This document shows positions 13,001-26,900 of a stretch of 64,000 bases of DNA, piece by piece. How positions within the stretch are numbered: position 1 is the first letter of the stretch; the number at the start of each line of letters is the position of its first letter. This stretch comes from Ophthalmolycus amberensis (lineage: Eukaryota; Chordata; Actinopteri; Perciformes; Zoarcidae): assembly GCA_024529925.1 (NCBI GenBank), contig JAFEUB010000776.1:310001-374000 (forward strand), in the 5' to 3' direction. Under the pieces are notes generated by a model that searched no databases, was not told the DNA's origin, and was given only the letters and a program-made list of their open reading frames with translations. A program made the translations under genes and the position numbers.

Positions 13001-13867
13001 GTGCCCCCTAACATGTATAGACATTTCAAATCACTTGTGAAACAGGTTCACTACTTCATAAAGGCATAAAGGAGCAATACAAAAGTTGTTTGCAGAGCAT
13101 TAGATGCCGAGGCAAGCTGAAGGATTTTATTTTATTTGTTTGCTCAATATCATTAAAATCTGGTAATTGGGACTTTCAAATTAAATGGCCAGACTTTTCT
13201 TTGTAATCACTGTCGAGGTAGATGGATATAAACACCCGGTATTTAAAAAATATATTTTAGAATCTAGTGACTCATTTTACAGCGAGGTTAAGCAAGACCA
13301 ACCATCTGAGTGGGGTTTGTCTTCGTGTTATTTACAAACCAGTCCTACACTAGAAATAAGGATTCCGAACAGATTCATCCTGAAGGCTGAAGTTCTACCA
13401 GAAACATTTGCTTCTGTCGGGTCCTTTTTGAAGAAAGGGGTTTTTGAGGGTTCTTTGTGACTAAAGGTTCAATTAACCCTTTTCAACCAAATTACACTTT
13501 TTGGGTGAAATAGTTCTTGATTGTTGAAAGTATGGGTGTCAAAAGGGAACCCCCAAAAACTGTGATTGTGAACCATGAGTGTTGTGGGTTGCATGGGCTT
13601 GCTTAAGCTAATTATTGTTTTATATTCATACAAATTATAACGTCATATATTACACTCAAAGGCTATTCGCAGCACAATGAAGTAGTGAGCGGCGAACAAA
13701 GTTTTAGATTTATCATCTCTTTGAAGGGAACAATACTATATACTATAGATCTATATACTCAGAACATTTGTCATGACGCAAAGGGCTGAAAGGACCAGTT
13801 GGTCAGGGTTTTTTCACATTTTAATGATCCTCTCTGGGACTTATTCCCCATTCCTCTTTCTCTTTCA

Positions 13868-13887
13868 CTCTCTCTCTCTCTCTCTCT
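13868..13887. repeat. CT microsatellite
   Basis: Ten CT units within a pyrimidine-rich stretch (13850-13905). Confidence 0.9.
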
Positions 13888-16800
13888 GTCTCCCACAACC
13901 GCTAAGAAGAAATCCCAGACATATGGATAAGGATTGGCCCACAGAGAGTACACGACCTCATTTCCGTGTGTCACAGGGATCTAATAGGCTTGGACACTGC
14001 GAGCGAGGATCTGACGGGTTTAAAAATGTTCTTACTTCAATCTGTCTGTTTGGCTGTTATTGGTGGGGATAATGAGGCCCTGGCTGCAGAAATGTTAAAG
14101 CAGGTAAAACCACCTCAACCTCCCTTAACTATGGAACCAAAGAGGTCAGATTAAGTCACGGAGTTTAGCCAAGAAACTTAAAATATGAAACACGGCATGT
14201 TTCATGGCAGTCTTAAATTGCAGCTTGCACCAAGGATTATGTTGAATTTATGCTTCTGGTTACTTTATTTAAAAAAAAAACACACACACACTGCAATAGA
14301 ATTATTCTGAAAGAGTTAATTAAAACTAATTTGACAAAATACAAAAGAAACACACGAGTATACCTTAGAGAGCTATGTGCAGTAAGTTCGAGAAAATAAA
14401 TCCTGACATTGCAGCACTGGGAGTTTATACACACCCTGTTTTAACAGCCGCTGACAGACGAACATTAGCGATGACCTGTATGTAACTAGCAACCATCAGC
14501 ACTATAAACCAATTAGAAGGTGACAGGAACCAAGCAGACCTTAACACAAAGCAATTGAGCAATCTCCTCCACAGCGTTTCACAAGCCCACAAAGGAGATG
14601 TCACTTTGTTTTTGTTGGTAATTACTACTTTTCAATTATCCTAGATGAGGGGAAATTATATTATTTAATAGATTAGTGTAAATTTAGCCGTAAATGTACA
14701 TTAGCTTGTGAATTTGACATGCCTGATAAGTGGATTTATTTATCCTGTGGCTAATTATTTTCATTACATCTCTGTGGAGTCATATATTTACCTTTTGCGC
14801 TGTTTGTAAAGCCAGGTTGTTCTTTTCAATCATGTATGTAAGTAAATGTAATGAAAAACAGAATTTTCAGTTTTGCTCTGCAAACAAATACGTGCTTTGT
14901 AATTAAAGTCAATCTGATCCTGATGAGTATACACAGCATATATTTGAGTGACATTTAAGGCAGCTGAATATTTACTTTAGTTTCTAATATTTTTAATAAA
15001 AGTTGCATGGCGCTCCTCTTGCACGTTGTCTTAATCCTGCTCCTGAATCTCCACAGCTGTCTGCCAATCATAGTCCCATTACCATCTACAAGTCAACCTA
15101 CTTCCCTTGAACAAAGCTGACATCTTACAGCAAACCACTTAGACACTTCTCCCACAGAGGGATGTCATCCGTTGAATGTTTTCAGTTAGCACCAGTCCCA
15201 TGTCTTTTTTTAAACTGACAGTAATACTTTTTTTTCACATCAAGGACCCACAAATAGATATCTGCCCTCGTATAACAACATATATCAGTGAATATGGAAT
15301 TTCATTTATTTCTAGTCCTAAAGAACAGAGATGACAGTGTGACAATTTCAGTGTGGTCTGCCATAGTGCTACAGTTGAATGGACCAACATTAAATCAAAC
15401 ATTAAATGTGTCTCTACAGTCTCGAACAGGTTAGTGACTAATACAATAGTGTCGGTCCTCTAATCCATCCAATTTAACAATGTAAGGAAAGATGACATAC
15501 AATCAAGGCAAGAATACGACAACATTCAACAAGGTCGGGTGTAATCCCGCCAGGTTTTTGCCTATCAAAGTTTGAGTAAATGTTATTATCACCTAATTCA
15601 CATTGAGTCACAGTTGAGAATGAGGGGTGATTGCCTACCCATAGCTGAGAACGATAATATTCCACCAGTTCTCATATTATGTTCCTCACTGTCACATAAA
15701 GTGAATATAGATAGATCATTATACCTTAAGTGTTCTGGGGTAAAAACTAAATTACTCTGGCACACTCTAACCAACTGACTAACATGTAATTGGGCTTTTC
15801 ACAGAATAAAAAACAACTTTTTACTGGGTATCAGCCAATGGAAGTCCATGGGAAACTGTCGTAAAACATAAAGCAAATAAACCGCAACACAATGAAAATG
15901 CAGATCCGTTAAAACCTCTGAATATATTGTATATCTATTGTAAACTGATGCACAAAAGCAATTTCATTTTAAAACCATTGTCCAAATATAGCAGCGGAGG
16001 AAGAGACACACAATGGCGGAAGAGCACGTCCTGGGCAGATGCAGCATCAATTACATACTGAATGAAAAGAGGATGCTGGCTAGAGTGTAATTAGTTATTA
16101 ATGGGTATGTCAAAAGTTCACAGTCAAACAACAACACCTCATGGCTTCCTGTGTGTGGAGAGGCAGACATTCTCTAAACTATTTAATATCACATAATAGA
16201 TGTTAAAAAAACAACAATATAAACAAAATAGTATCTGGTAGGTTGTGAACAAAGTGAAACAGCCAGCATATGAAAACATGCCTTCCAAAAGCATCTATCC
16301 ACCCACTAATCTTTAACCCAGCACACTCTGACAGAGATAAACATGTTTTGTTGCAGCAGACACCGCGCAGCGTGAGGCCTTCATTAGGCCGTGTCCATTG
16401 AAGCACTGGGATCTCTGTATGATTGATTGTGGCAGAGCAAAGATCAGTTAGGAGACCTCCCCCATTTTCTGCCGCTGGTCCAAACCCAATAGTCCTTGCT
16501 AGGGAGTAGCTAAGGGACCCCCAGTCTACACAGAGGCAATATCGTCTGATAAATTGCCTTTCCTGGCAAGATTATACACCGGGGTGTTCCCCACGGTCTT
16601 TGGGAGCAATGTTTTAAAGCTGCAGCATTGTGGCAAGGTTGTAAAAGTGGGGCAATCCGTTATAACAGTGGACATGCAATGATAGGCTTAAATCATGTGG
16701 TGTAAAGGCATTAAATCAGCTATAGACATTACAACTAAATATCACACTATCTGTACTTTTTTATGTGAACATCATCATATGTCTACATTCAATGAGCTGT

Positions 16801-19800
16801 ATTATTGATATGGAGACTCTTGAAGTTATTTCAGAGTGAGTGGGGGTAGAAATGTGTTTTCCTAGATAGAAATAAAGAATGATCTTAAATAGTTTTTTGT
16901 TGTAAGACAACATCTCATGTGGCCACCTGGCATCGCTTCAAAACGCTAAACATTGTGCAACTAATTCAGTCTTCCATTACTTCCTCAAAGTCAACCTTGC
17001 ACTGATTCTTTGGCTGGCATACAGTGAAAGATCTCCAACAATGTTTTTTGCCCTCAGGGCACTTTAGACGGAGGCGTGTTGTATTTCCAAACCTCAAATA
17101 ACTCGAGCTCAGAGCATGTGAAAGCCAGCTGACGTTCAGACCCTGGAATATCTCGAAGGTTTTCCAAAGGGTTGGCCTGTACACTGGCTCACTGAAACAA
17201 TGCAAAGTGATGTGGCTGTGAGGGGAATGTCTGCCAAAACTGTTGGGTGCACTTTAATTATGGAGAGGGATTGTGCAACCCGCCTGACTGGCTTGACATT
17301 ATTCAAAAGTAATTAGTTGCTTGTTATTTTAATTATGGATGAAAGGACACAAGAACAGAATTAACTCTGAAATGGGATTGCTGCATAGCCAGAGAGGGAG
17401 GCAACAGAGAGAGGGAAGAGGGATTTTGCAGGTTTCTTTCATTTTTTTTGGTCTGCAACCTGGACAGAACAAAATTTCTCTGAATCTATTATGGATTGAC
17501 TCAAGTTAAGACATTTCTCAATCATGCCAGCCTTTTACATAAACACTCCATGTTTGACAGGCAAAGGAACCTGGTATGCACAGAAAAGTTTCTGCAATCC
17601 CGCTTGGAAATCCCCTCAGTTGTTTACCCAAGAGAGACTGTGACTAATACAGAAATATACAAAATTACAGGGTAAACACAACGTTAATTTATCTGGAATG
17701 TTAAAGGTGCTTCAGGAGATTTTGTCCTAACCAGCAAGTGAGCTGTTTTAAGATGTAAGGCCCTTCTTACAAACCTGTCGCATTTGTGGTCACTTTTGCA
17801 GACCATTGCTGCCTAATTGTTTTGATGGGCTTTGTTGTTTTGTGTTGTATATGTAAATAGGAATATAATAAGATAGCAATTACAATGAAAACTGAAATAA
17901 AAATAATGCTTGGAAATGACATGGTGTACTATAATACAGTATTCTCTCCTGGCCTGAGCAGTATTTACCCAGAGGGGACTGCAGTGCTACAGGCTTCCTA
18001 CAGCTTCTTCATCCACTAATCTTTCCAACAGCATCTTGATTCCCCTCTGGAGCTCCAGATAGATTGCTTTAATTAATCACCAACATACTCAATGCACACA
18101 TAACAAGTGCTAAGTACTGGCCAGGTCAACTGGGAAATCTCTTGCGAGATCTTGGAACCACTGAGGTAGACTTTACACAAGGGAAGGTGAGGAGTCGCTG
18201 ATAGCTAATGCCATTAATAAGCTTCAGTGATGTGCACTGTGCTAACAATAACACTGTGTGTGTGCCTATGTGTGCATCTGATGCAATGTAACCATCTGTT
18301 CACTCCATGAGCGACCGATTAATGATATGTGACATTTCATTGATTACGTTGCATGTTTACCATTTCTCAATCCAATTGTCTTAAAGATGCCTTGGAAATT
18401 AAAGTCAAGACTTTGTGGTTAAATGAGATGCCAGCTGAGCTAATCACCAACCATTAGCAGCTAATTTAGCTCCATTGACCACATGCAGCACCTCCAACTC
18501 TTCTCCTAACAGTGAAGCCACCAGCTGGCTAGCCATGCAGGTACAAAGACACACAAGTAGATGTGGCAATTTTAGATTTACCGGAGTCCATATTGCTTTT
18601 GCTGGGGGCTGGCTGCCTCTCTAGCCCTTGCACCAAGCCAACGCATCCCAGACACGAATGCGTGGGCAAATATGTAAGTTACTTTGAACAAAAGCATCTT
18701 CCAGATTAATGCAATGCATTTCAAGTGACTGTAATGTAATTATAACTGACACCACTTATGCTATAGTTATCACTTTTGAAGATAACATTACTGTAAAATG
18801 TGGCTCAAAAACTTGTTACAACCCACCACTGTTCTATATAGTAGCTCGTACTCAGCTCTTAGTAATTAGCTTGATGGTGTAGCATAGGCAGTAGCTTGAC
18901 ATGAGGATGCAAATGGTGTGAATGCAGGGTTACTGTTTGCTCATCTGTTCAGTACTGTGTGGTTTCCTCTGAGGCTCATGAAAGGATTGTCATTTGACCC
19001 ACGCTCAGTTCTTGGCAACTGAGCCAATAATGGAAGTGATTGAGGAAGTCATCGTTAATGGGCTTGATTATTTGCTCTGCCTGCTCAAGCATGTGAAACA
19101 GAGAGATCATACACAGATTAAGTTACACACCCAACTCACACACACACGTACACACACAGCGGTTTAATTCCTCCTCAGCATTAAGCTTTTAGAAGGCAAC
19201 AGCAGCGGTTAGGCATGACAGCTCCCTGGGGACCTTCAGTGCAACTCAGCAGAGAGCTCTTCATGACTACAGATTACCTCCTATTGCATTTATTTTCCGT
19301 TGACAGGGGGCCCTTCCTGGCCTCCCTTCAGCCCACACCGGGTCTCGTTCCCATCTTCCTTACCTCTCTTTTTCATTCTATCTCGATCTATTTATCCATC
19401 TGTCCATAGCGAGCCAATCCTTAGCCACCCTGTGGGAACCTATCAGTCCAAAGATATTTCCTCAAGCTACTGTCGATGTTTCGCTTGAAGGAATGGGGAG
19501 TCAATGCCCTCAGAAACCATCCATGTCAACCCCGGATTCGTTGTCTGAAATAATTAGGACTCTCATTAGCATCGAAGGAGCATGGCTCCATTCGTTACCT
19601 GCTTCGACAAGGTTTCCCATAATTGGCGTCTCGAACTTGAGAAGCTCATCTCCCCTGACACCATTCTCTGGGAAAGTCGGTGTCTTAGATGCCATGTTTT
19701 CCCAGGCCCTATCAAGCTTACGAGAGCTGCTTCCTTTCCTCGTTTTGTTTCCAGCTAGCATTTAAAAGTTTGATACTGCTCTCTCCTCAACCACTACCAT

Positions 19801-20719
19801 CCTGTCTCCCAGTGCCATTTCCAGCAGCCACTCAGAATGAAGGCCTCCCGATCTGTCTTTCAGTATTTCATTCTGTCATTCTCCAGACGTCAATGTGGAA
19901 AAAAGAAGGTACACCAAGTCTCTTTTTGACACGCTGCCAGTGAATAACTTTTGATAACTTTGCAGGTGTTGAAAATAGAAGCAGTGTCTTTTCCCACACA
20001 TCCTGTTCCCTGTAGATTTTTCAGCAGTCACTCATATTCTAGCTCACTTATACATTTACATATTGGGTTGTTGATATACCGGTAATGCACTAATAAACAA
20101 AAATGTTAGTACCTCGTTGAAAATAGTGATGTGTTGGTGTTAGTGTTGAAAACATTATAAAAATGTCTTTTTATAGCTAGTATGCCTTTGTGAATACACA
20201 AGAGGTGTCACAAAGTATTGGATATCCAGGGCGCCCCCACAACCTAATGCGTAAGGCACAGACGACACCCGATGAACCTCTGTTGCATGTCATGCCCCTG
20301 TCTTTCCCCATGTGTAGTATATTTCTTTACTCTAACTGTCAATTCAATAATACATTTGCATTTATAAAATAGATTTTTCTGTTGACTAATATTGTTCAAG
20401 TGCTGGTAAGTGCGGTGTCCAATATGATAATCACCAGCTCGGCTAAATCTGACCGATCCTGAGGCATTTTCTCTGAAGCTCAATGATACTTATATTAGAC
20501 TTAATAGATATGTAATAATTCATTTTGTTGTTAGGTGTTAATAGATGTGCTCTTTAGTTCCACTATAAAGCCCTGACAGGTGCTGGGTTTGCACTTTGTT
20601 TTCCTCTTTCTCTCAAAGTGTTGGTTGGTCTTGATGTGGATCTTGCTGGCTCCTAAACTCAAACTCAGCGTCTGCTACTCAGTGTTTCACTATTATGTGA
20701 TACCCCATTAAAAACATGA

Positions 20720-20747
20720 TTACTGTGATCATGTGGGATCACAGTAA
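20720..20747. repeat. perfect 11-bp inverted repeat
   Basis: TTACTGTGATC, the 6-base loop ATGTGG, then GATCACAGTAA. The arms are exactly complementary. Confidence 0.85.
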
Positions 20748-21465
20748 GAACAGTCTTTAAGTTAACAGCAGTGGGTTTATGAATGCTAATAAGCCCAGCG
20801 ATCAAACGACTATCATTTATTAGAAATGAAGGAGTGGAAGAACAGAGAAAAACCGCAACCAATGGAATCATGGAGCCTGTGACATAATCATTGCAGCCTC
20901 TTGTAATGTTCTATCACATGGGGAATTTCAAACTGAACTGTTTAGCCCCATCAGTTTTCCTTAAATCAGCTAATGTCTATGTTATTGCAGCTGAGGTTTA
21001 TATAATCAGACTTTCTATTTAGTCCTTCCATTCAATGTACATCGATGTATGAACTGAAGTTATATATAGTCATGGATGCAAAGGCACTATTTTTCATTTG
21101 TAGGTGTATGCTTTTGCAAGTACTGTATTTCTGTTTACTTATCAACTACTAAACATTTATTTTATTGGTCGATGATTAGACATTTACATGAAGTGACACA
21201 TCTCTCGTGCTGATTTACCGTTTATCCTAATCCAACACAGCTAGCTTGGTCTTCCTCTCTAGCCGTCAGAAAGACCTTTCAAACGGACACTTTTAAAAAG
21301 TGATGCAGGGCTTCTACATCAAAATCAATTCATCAATTCATTTTTACAACTCCGAAAAGTGTTTTCTGGAGTGTAATGAGCTCTGGACAGACAATTAAAC
21401 TACTATAGCCAACGCTTAAAGCTTAAAGATTCACATTATGATTGGGTTAAACTTGTTCAAACATG

Positions 21466-21501
21466 TCTGATTGCCCTTCTTTGCAAGAAAGGGCAATCAG
21501 A
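21466..21501. repeat. inverted repeat with 13-bp perfect arms
   Basis: TCTGATTGCCCTT pairs with AAGGGCAATCAGA around the 10-base centre CTTTGCAAGA. This is a compact hairpin with no poly(T) or other RNA-gene signal beside it. Confidence 0.85.
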
Positions 21502-21979
21502 ACTCCATTGTACAGTTGTGTTTAGCACACTACTGATGAATATTACATGTTGTTATAACTGTTAGGATTAGTTAATTTTTAGAGTCAGATAAAAGTCAGA
21601 TAAAAAGATTTTTTTCCTGTTACCGTGCCGTATTTGCACATCTCCATGTCATAACCGGTTCCTACGAGTTGTTAATTTGGATCATGTAACACTTCTTAAT
21701 TTAGAGCTGAAAACTTGCTGGCCGTCCTGGCAAACAGCACACTGCCATATGGCCCTAATTCATGTTAGGGCACTCTCAATTCTCACCTCAAACAGATGCT
21801 ATTTTTGGCACCCCAGGGCAATTTCAATTCAAATCTTTTTTTTGAAGGGCTGAAAGATTGTGCACTTGCAATTAAAACACCTAACATACAATAAATCTCT
21901 ATTTCAGGAGACTTTTGTCACTGATGACATCAAAGCAACATGATCCACAAACTCGGGCACAGTCGTTTGGGAGAATGTT

Positions 21980-22250
21980 AAAGGGGGCATATTATGCTCA
22001 TTTTCAGGTTCATACTTGTATTTTGGGTTTCCACTACAACATGTTGTGATGTTAAAAAACGACTTTATTTTTCTCATTCTGTCTGTCTGAATAGACCTGT
22101 ATATTCTGCCTGAAAACAATCTTTTTCAGCCTCTGTCTCTTTCAGCCCTCTCCCGAAAAAGCCCAGTGTTCTCTGATTGACGAATATATTTTCATTTGCC
22201 TTTTGTTGCAACCACATACGGTATATAGCCTTTAGTGCTCCAGTACCAGT
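21980..22250 (+). repeat. MITE-like interspersed repeat
   Basis: It begins TTAAAGGGGGCATATTATGC followed by TCATTTTCAGGTTCATACTT. This start is remembered as that of an abundant fish repeat (TTAAAGGGGCCATATTATGC type), possibly piggyBac-related because of the TTAA edge. The right end is unclear and no matching inverted terminus was found. Confidence 0.45.
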
Positions 22251-23834
22251 CCCCACATATGTCTTTTTAACAACTCAGTATTCAGGTTCAGGTTTTGGGA
22301 TAAAGAAAATCAATGAATATGCATGTTTCATGAAAGAACATTCAATGACAAGGCTTTGGGGAAGAGACTAGAACACTAGCATGTAACAAATACATGCACA
22401 TTAACACTTTTAAGCACTGCAAGTGGAGATACATACATTAAAAATGGGCACAGTGGATCGATGGATAATGTGTGGCTTTGATTTTGCAAGATGAATTTAC
22501 CACGAGTGCAAAAAATAGGAGAGCCTATGTTTGTGTACCAGCTTTCCATCATAAATTCAGCTTTTCTGACCGTAAGAGACTCCTAGATTTACAACTCATG
22601 ATTATCAATTCCCGCCTGGAGTGTTGGCTGATCGTGAGTCTTTTGAAAGCCAACAATGTGGAAGGTACATATCCACCACCTGCTGAGCAAAGCTAGAATT
22701 TGGTTTCTTGCTCGCTGCATGATTTCTTTTCATCGTTAGGACACTGAAGGTGTGCCTGGTCTATTGCCCCGACATGGGGCTCATGACTCTTTTGTTTACC
22801 CCACCTGTCACTCACTGATTAATGTCTTTGCAGTTTTCTATTCAATCCTAGTTTAGACAGGGTGAGTTGTGAGGGGTGATTAGCTGACTCGTGGTATTAT
22901 TAGCCCCTAGAGTACACAGATGCTCTCTCAAGAGATTTGTGTAAAGTTTGCAAAAGCGCCAGGCCATCTGAATCTTAGTTACTTTAGTTACTTTGACGTT
23001 TATTAATTGTATTCCCATTGGCTATGTTTACATCTGACATTGTCTACATTTTTTTCTGATACCACCCAACCAACTCTCTGACTATGCTACCATGCAAAAA
23101 GAGCTATTGACTATTAACTACTGTTTGACATGTTACCCTCCTTGGGAGTGGCAGTCCCTCTGCAATGCCTAGCTGGTATGTCTTCAAAGTCGACTGCAGT
23201 GTATTCACTGAAATCGAAAGGCTCTGTAAATCCAGACAAGCCCCATTAGGAGAGATCAGGCTCTCTGGTAGGCACAGGTCACTTTGTCATACTCACAAAA
23301 GCTTGTCTCACAATAAGATAGCTGATACCCACAGAATATCCCACTGGCACAGAAAATACAAAATTGCACTTCTCTTATGACCAGGACAGGATATAGCGGT
23401 CTGTGTGTCCGGACAAAGGAAGGGGAGTAAGGGAGGAAAAACTGGTCTTTTGAGTGACGTCTGGCAGCAACAGTGAGTAAAGTTAGAAAGGAAGTGAGGG
23501 AAAATAAATGCAGTTATCTTGCTGGTGTTTGCAGCTGTCACTTTGTGCTCATACAGTATTTATCTCTGCAACAAGAAAAACATGGTGTTAGCATCAAGAA
23601 AGTGTTCAATAAAATGTTTGGAAAAGCATGCTCCATTATGAGGAGACTTGGGGAAGAGTCCTGTCGTGCCAAATATAACAAATCCAGAACATTGTCAAAC
23701 GTCTGTCCACCATCAGGATATCTTAAAAAATAAGAAGTTTTGATAGTGTCTCTTTTTGTAATGGACTGGCAATATTATCTTAAAGATTTAATAGGGCTGC
23801 TGGGATGCCAATTTTTTTTACTGCTGCAGAAGTA
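22251..23834. other. intergenic, no gene seen
   Basis: No recognisable protein, RNA gene or repeat structure is seen. Confidence 0.5.
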
Positions 23835-23935
23835 TCGATCCATCCACTGTCTGTAATTGCTTATCCTTTGCAGGGTCATAGGAGGCTAGCCACTCCATTG
23901 ATGGCCTGTTTGCTAACATGTCTGCCTCCTAACAG
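23835..23935 (+). repeat. fragment of a common fish interspersed repeat
   Basis: ATCCATCCACTGTCTGTAAT followed by TGCTTATCCTTTGCAGGGTC has the familiar 'CCATCCA...CTGCTTATCC...CAGGGTC' core of a high-copy fish repeat. Only about 60 bases are clear. Confidence 0.5.
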
Positions 23936-26900
23936 AGAACGACCAAATAAGGCCATCTATCTTAATCCAAGTGAAAACTTTTAGCCAGGTCAGTGGCAGC
24001 CGTGGCACCCAGACAGCTGCTCACATCAGCTCGTTAGTGCCAGGGGCTCGACTTTGATCTCCCTGAAAGAATTGAACTTCCAGAACCCTGTTCCTGCACA
24101 GTGGCCCCCTGCAGCTTCCTCACCCACACACAAAGATACACCTTCACATCTGCAGGGCGGAGCAAAGCTTCTGAAGCCTTCCCTGAACAGGCAGTATTGC
24201 TGTGCTAGTTGGCTACAGCTTCAGGCCAAGACAGGTGATGTTTTAATGGGTGGTTGTGTCTGTATGGTTCAGGGACTCTCTCTTCTCTGATGTCTGGTGT
24301 TTTCACTTCAATATATCTTATGCTGTGTAACCCAAGGTTTTATGGCATAACTCTCAAAGTTTCCGGTCAAAATTTAGCTCGCTAAATAGAGCAAACCAGA
24401 CCACTGACAAGAAGAAGCAAAGGTTAAAAAAAAGCTTTTTTTCGGCCTACTATTTTCCCACAAAGTTTGTGATCTCAATTTAATACTGATGCCTCTATTT
24501 GACCAAGTAGACAAGACCATCAGCGAGATGATTGGCTATTTCAACATAGTTATTCTTAAAGCTTGTCAGCTGGGTCGGATTCTGCACAAAATTTGATGAA
24601 ATCATGCAGGTTCACCAGACACGCCTTCAGCTCAGACTCCAGCAATAGTGGACAGACCCAGATCCGGCTTCGCTGCCGCCTTCTATCTGCAGTGAAAACA
24701 GAAGAGCTGCCAAAAAAATGTAGAAGAACAGTACTTCCAGCTACTGTGGCATTATATCTGTTCTGTTATGTGTTTTTGTAATCGATGTCTTTACTCTTGT
24801 TGCTTCAACGTATACAACTGCTAATATAGATGTCTTGTAGACATACAGTACATTCATGTATCTGTTGGTTCCACGGGTTCTGTGGCGCAGTAAAAGTTCC
24901 TAACATACACATCTGTTTGTAGCTCAGCAGGATTTTCTTTGTTTGTTTCAAAAAATATTTTGATTCTGTCAGTCTGAATGATGCTTGGCCTTTTATTGAT
25001 CCACACATAAGTGAGGCGTGGTTAACGAGGTTTAAAGGCCGTGGATTATTCAATTTACCCACATGTAATGGGAACAGGAGAATGTAAGGACAACTCCAAG
25101 AAGACTGTTGACTTGGGCTAATTATCATATCTCTTCCAAATGCCTTTGCCTCCAGCAATAACACAGGCAGGTGATATGGTTCTCTCAAATACCCACCAGC
25201 AGCTGTAGCAAAGGTGGCTTAAAGCCAGGGTTGCAACAGGGATCTAAGAGGTGTATTGGTATTCAGATACAAGCCATTGCCTGCCTTCTGGATGTACTGA
25301 ATATTAATCCCAGAGGGTCGGCTGTGAATGCTGGAGGCAAATGCACCTTCACATCTTTAGCCTTAGCTGCCAACAAATGCAGGAAACCATGATAACGTAG
25401 GTTTGGGGACTTCAGTGAAAAAGCTATATATTGAGGGTGTAGGGACGGCTATATTGCTGTTTGTGATTACTTGCATTTTGCAGGAACCCACTGAGAGTTG
25501 GTTGAAATTGAACCCAACTAACAAAACAGTATGTGAGGAACTAAATGAGGTTTAAGAGGCAAGTAGCCATTAGCTGTTTGTAATATGATGCCACGTTTAG
25601 CCATGTTCCAGTCATGAGCTTGTAGTTAAATTATTTAACAGTAGTAGAGAACACCTTAGATAAAATAACTTGTGGTTAATGATGTTCAATTTCAGGACAG
25701 ATGGGAGAGCTGTTTGACTATTTTCAAATGTTACACTTGTTTATATTTGAGAGTTTATTAGCAGGCGAGAGGATCGGTACCTACTTCTATGGATCGCAGC
25801 AGCAACAAAGCACTGACCAATCAATTACAGCCAGCCATATTATTGGAGAGACAATGTTCAGGTATCAACAGACCAATGCAGCCATTAGTACTCATTTTTT
25901 CTTTTCCCAAAGTAGAAGGAAACGTCTTTTAGCAATCTTCTTTTTAATTACAGAGTTGAATGCATATATGTAAAGCGTTTGTAGAGTCACAGAAGGCGAG
26001 ACACGGGGGTGCTGTGAGGAAAAACCGATGCAATAGTGTTTAATCACTGCCTTTAAATAAACAAACAAAAAACATCAATCACCCTCCCTCCATAGGGAGA
26101 GTCAGCTGATTTTTTTTGAGTGAGAAATGAAAGTCGACTGCCTTCATCTCCCCACTTCACTGTCCTCAATATCAGGAGGACTGGAGGACAGCACTGTTGT
26201 TAAAAAAAAGGTATTTAAGGTAATTAAATGGCAGCCTCTCTTACCCAAATAGTCTTCTTTGTAGCTGACAAGCATGTCAGCCGCAGCGTTGCGTCTTTGT
26301 TGAGGTTTTCACACTGGTGATCACTTAACTACACAGTATCTAATCTTTCTTACATTTTCAGTCATTGGTTTAATCACTATAAGAGCTATCAAAACCAACT
26401 GTTTGTTCATGGAATGATAACACAACCTTGACCAACGAGGTGACAGTGAAGAGGCTTTGCTTTATTTCAAGTGACTCAAACATTTCCCTTCTATTCTAGA
26501 GTACAGTATTTTGTGCTGCAACTGCACCCCTTATTAAGAGTCATTTCATTTAGAAGGTGGTAAAGTTCATACATATTGTTTGATGAACTAGCTTTATTCA
26601 ACGTGTACATAGTTAGTAAGCTCAAAAAGATCTAAATAGTAAGAATTTCCCAAAATTCAGTGGCAAAACAAGCAGTTTGCAGAAGGCGATCAGGCCAACT
26701 TGAGTGACACATTGAAAAAATAAAAATAAATATATAAGGAATTCCAAATGACAGACAGAATAGAAATTTTAAAAATCAGAAACCCGTGTAAAGTGAGGTG
26801 CAACAATAAACACTTGTGGTTGTACTTTGCAGCTGCCAGGAGGGACATGACTAAATATGAGGCTTTATTGCTGTAAACACAAATATGTTTTGGTGGGAAG

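Larger units (their letters stand above)
9773..21975. other. intergenic, gene-poor
   Basis: No frame is recognised as a protein and no consistent exon-intron structure is found. It holds a 9-bp tandem repeat (9999-10028), TG, TC and CA microsatellites (12558-12570, 13868-13887, 14281-14290) and the hairpins at 20720 and 21466 listed separately. The 91-codon plus frame at 13185-13460 has no recognisable domain. Confidence 0.55.

Noticed and set aside
13185..13460. 91-codon plus-strand frame considered as a small gene
   Set aside because: No recognisable motif and no supporting exon structure.
24805..25188. 127-codon minus-strand frame
   Set aside because: No domain, no splice or promoter context, composition like surrounding noncoding DNA.
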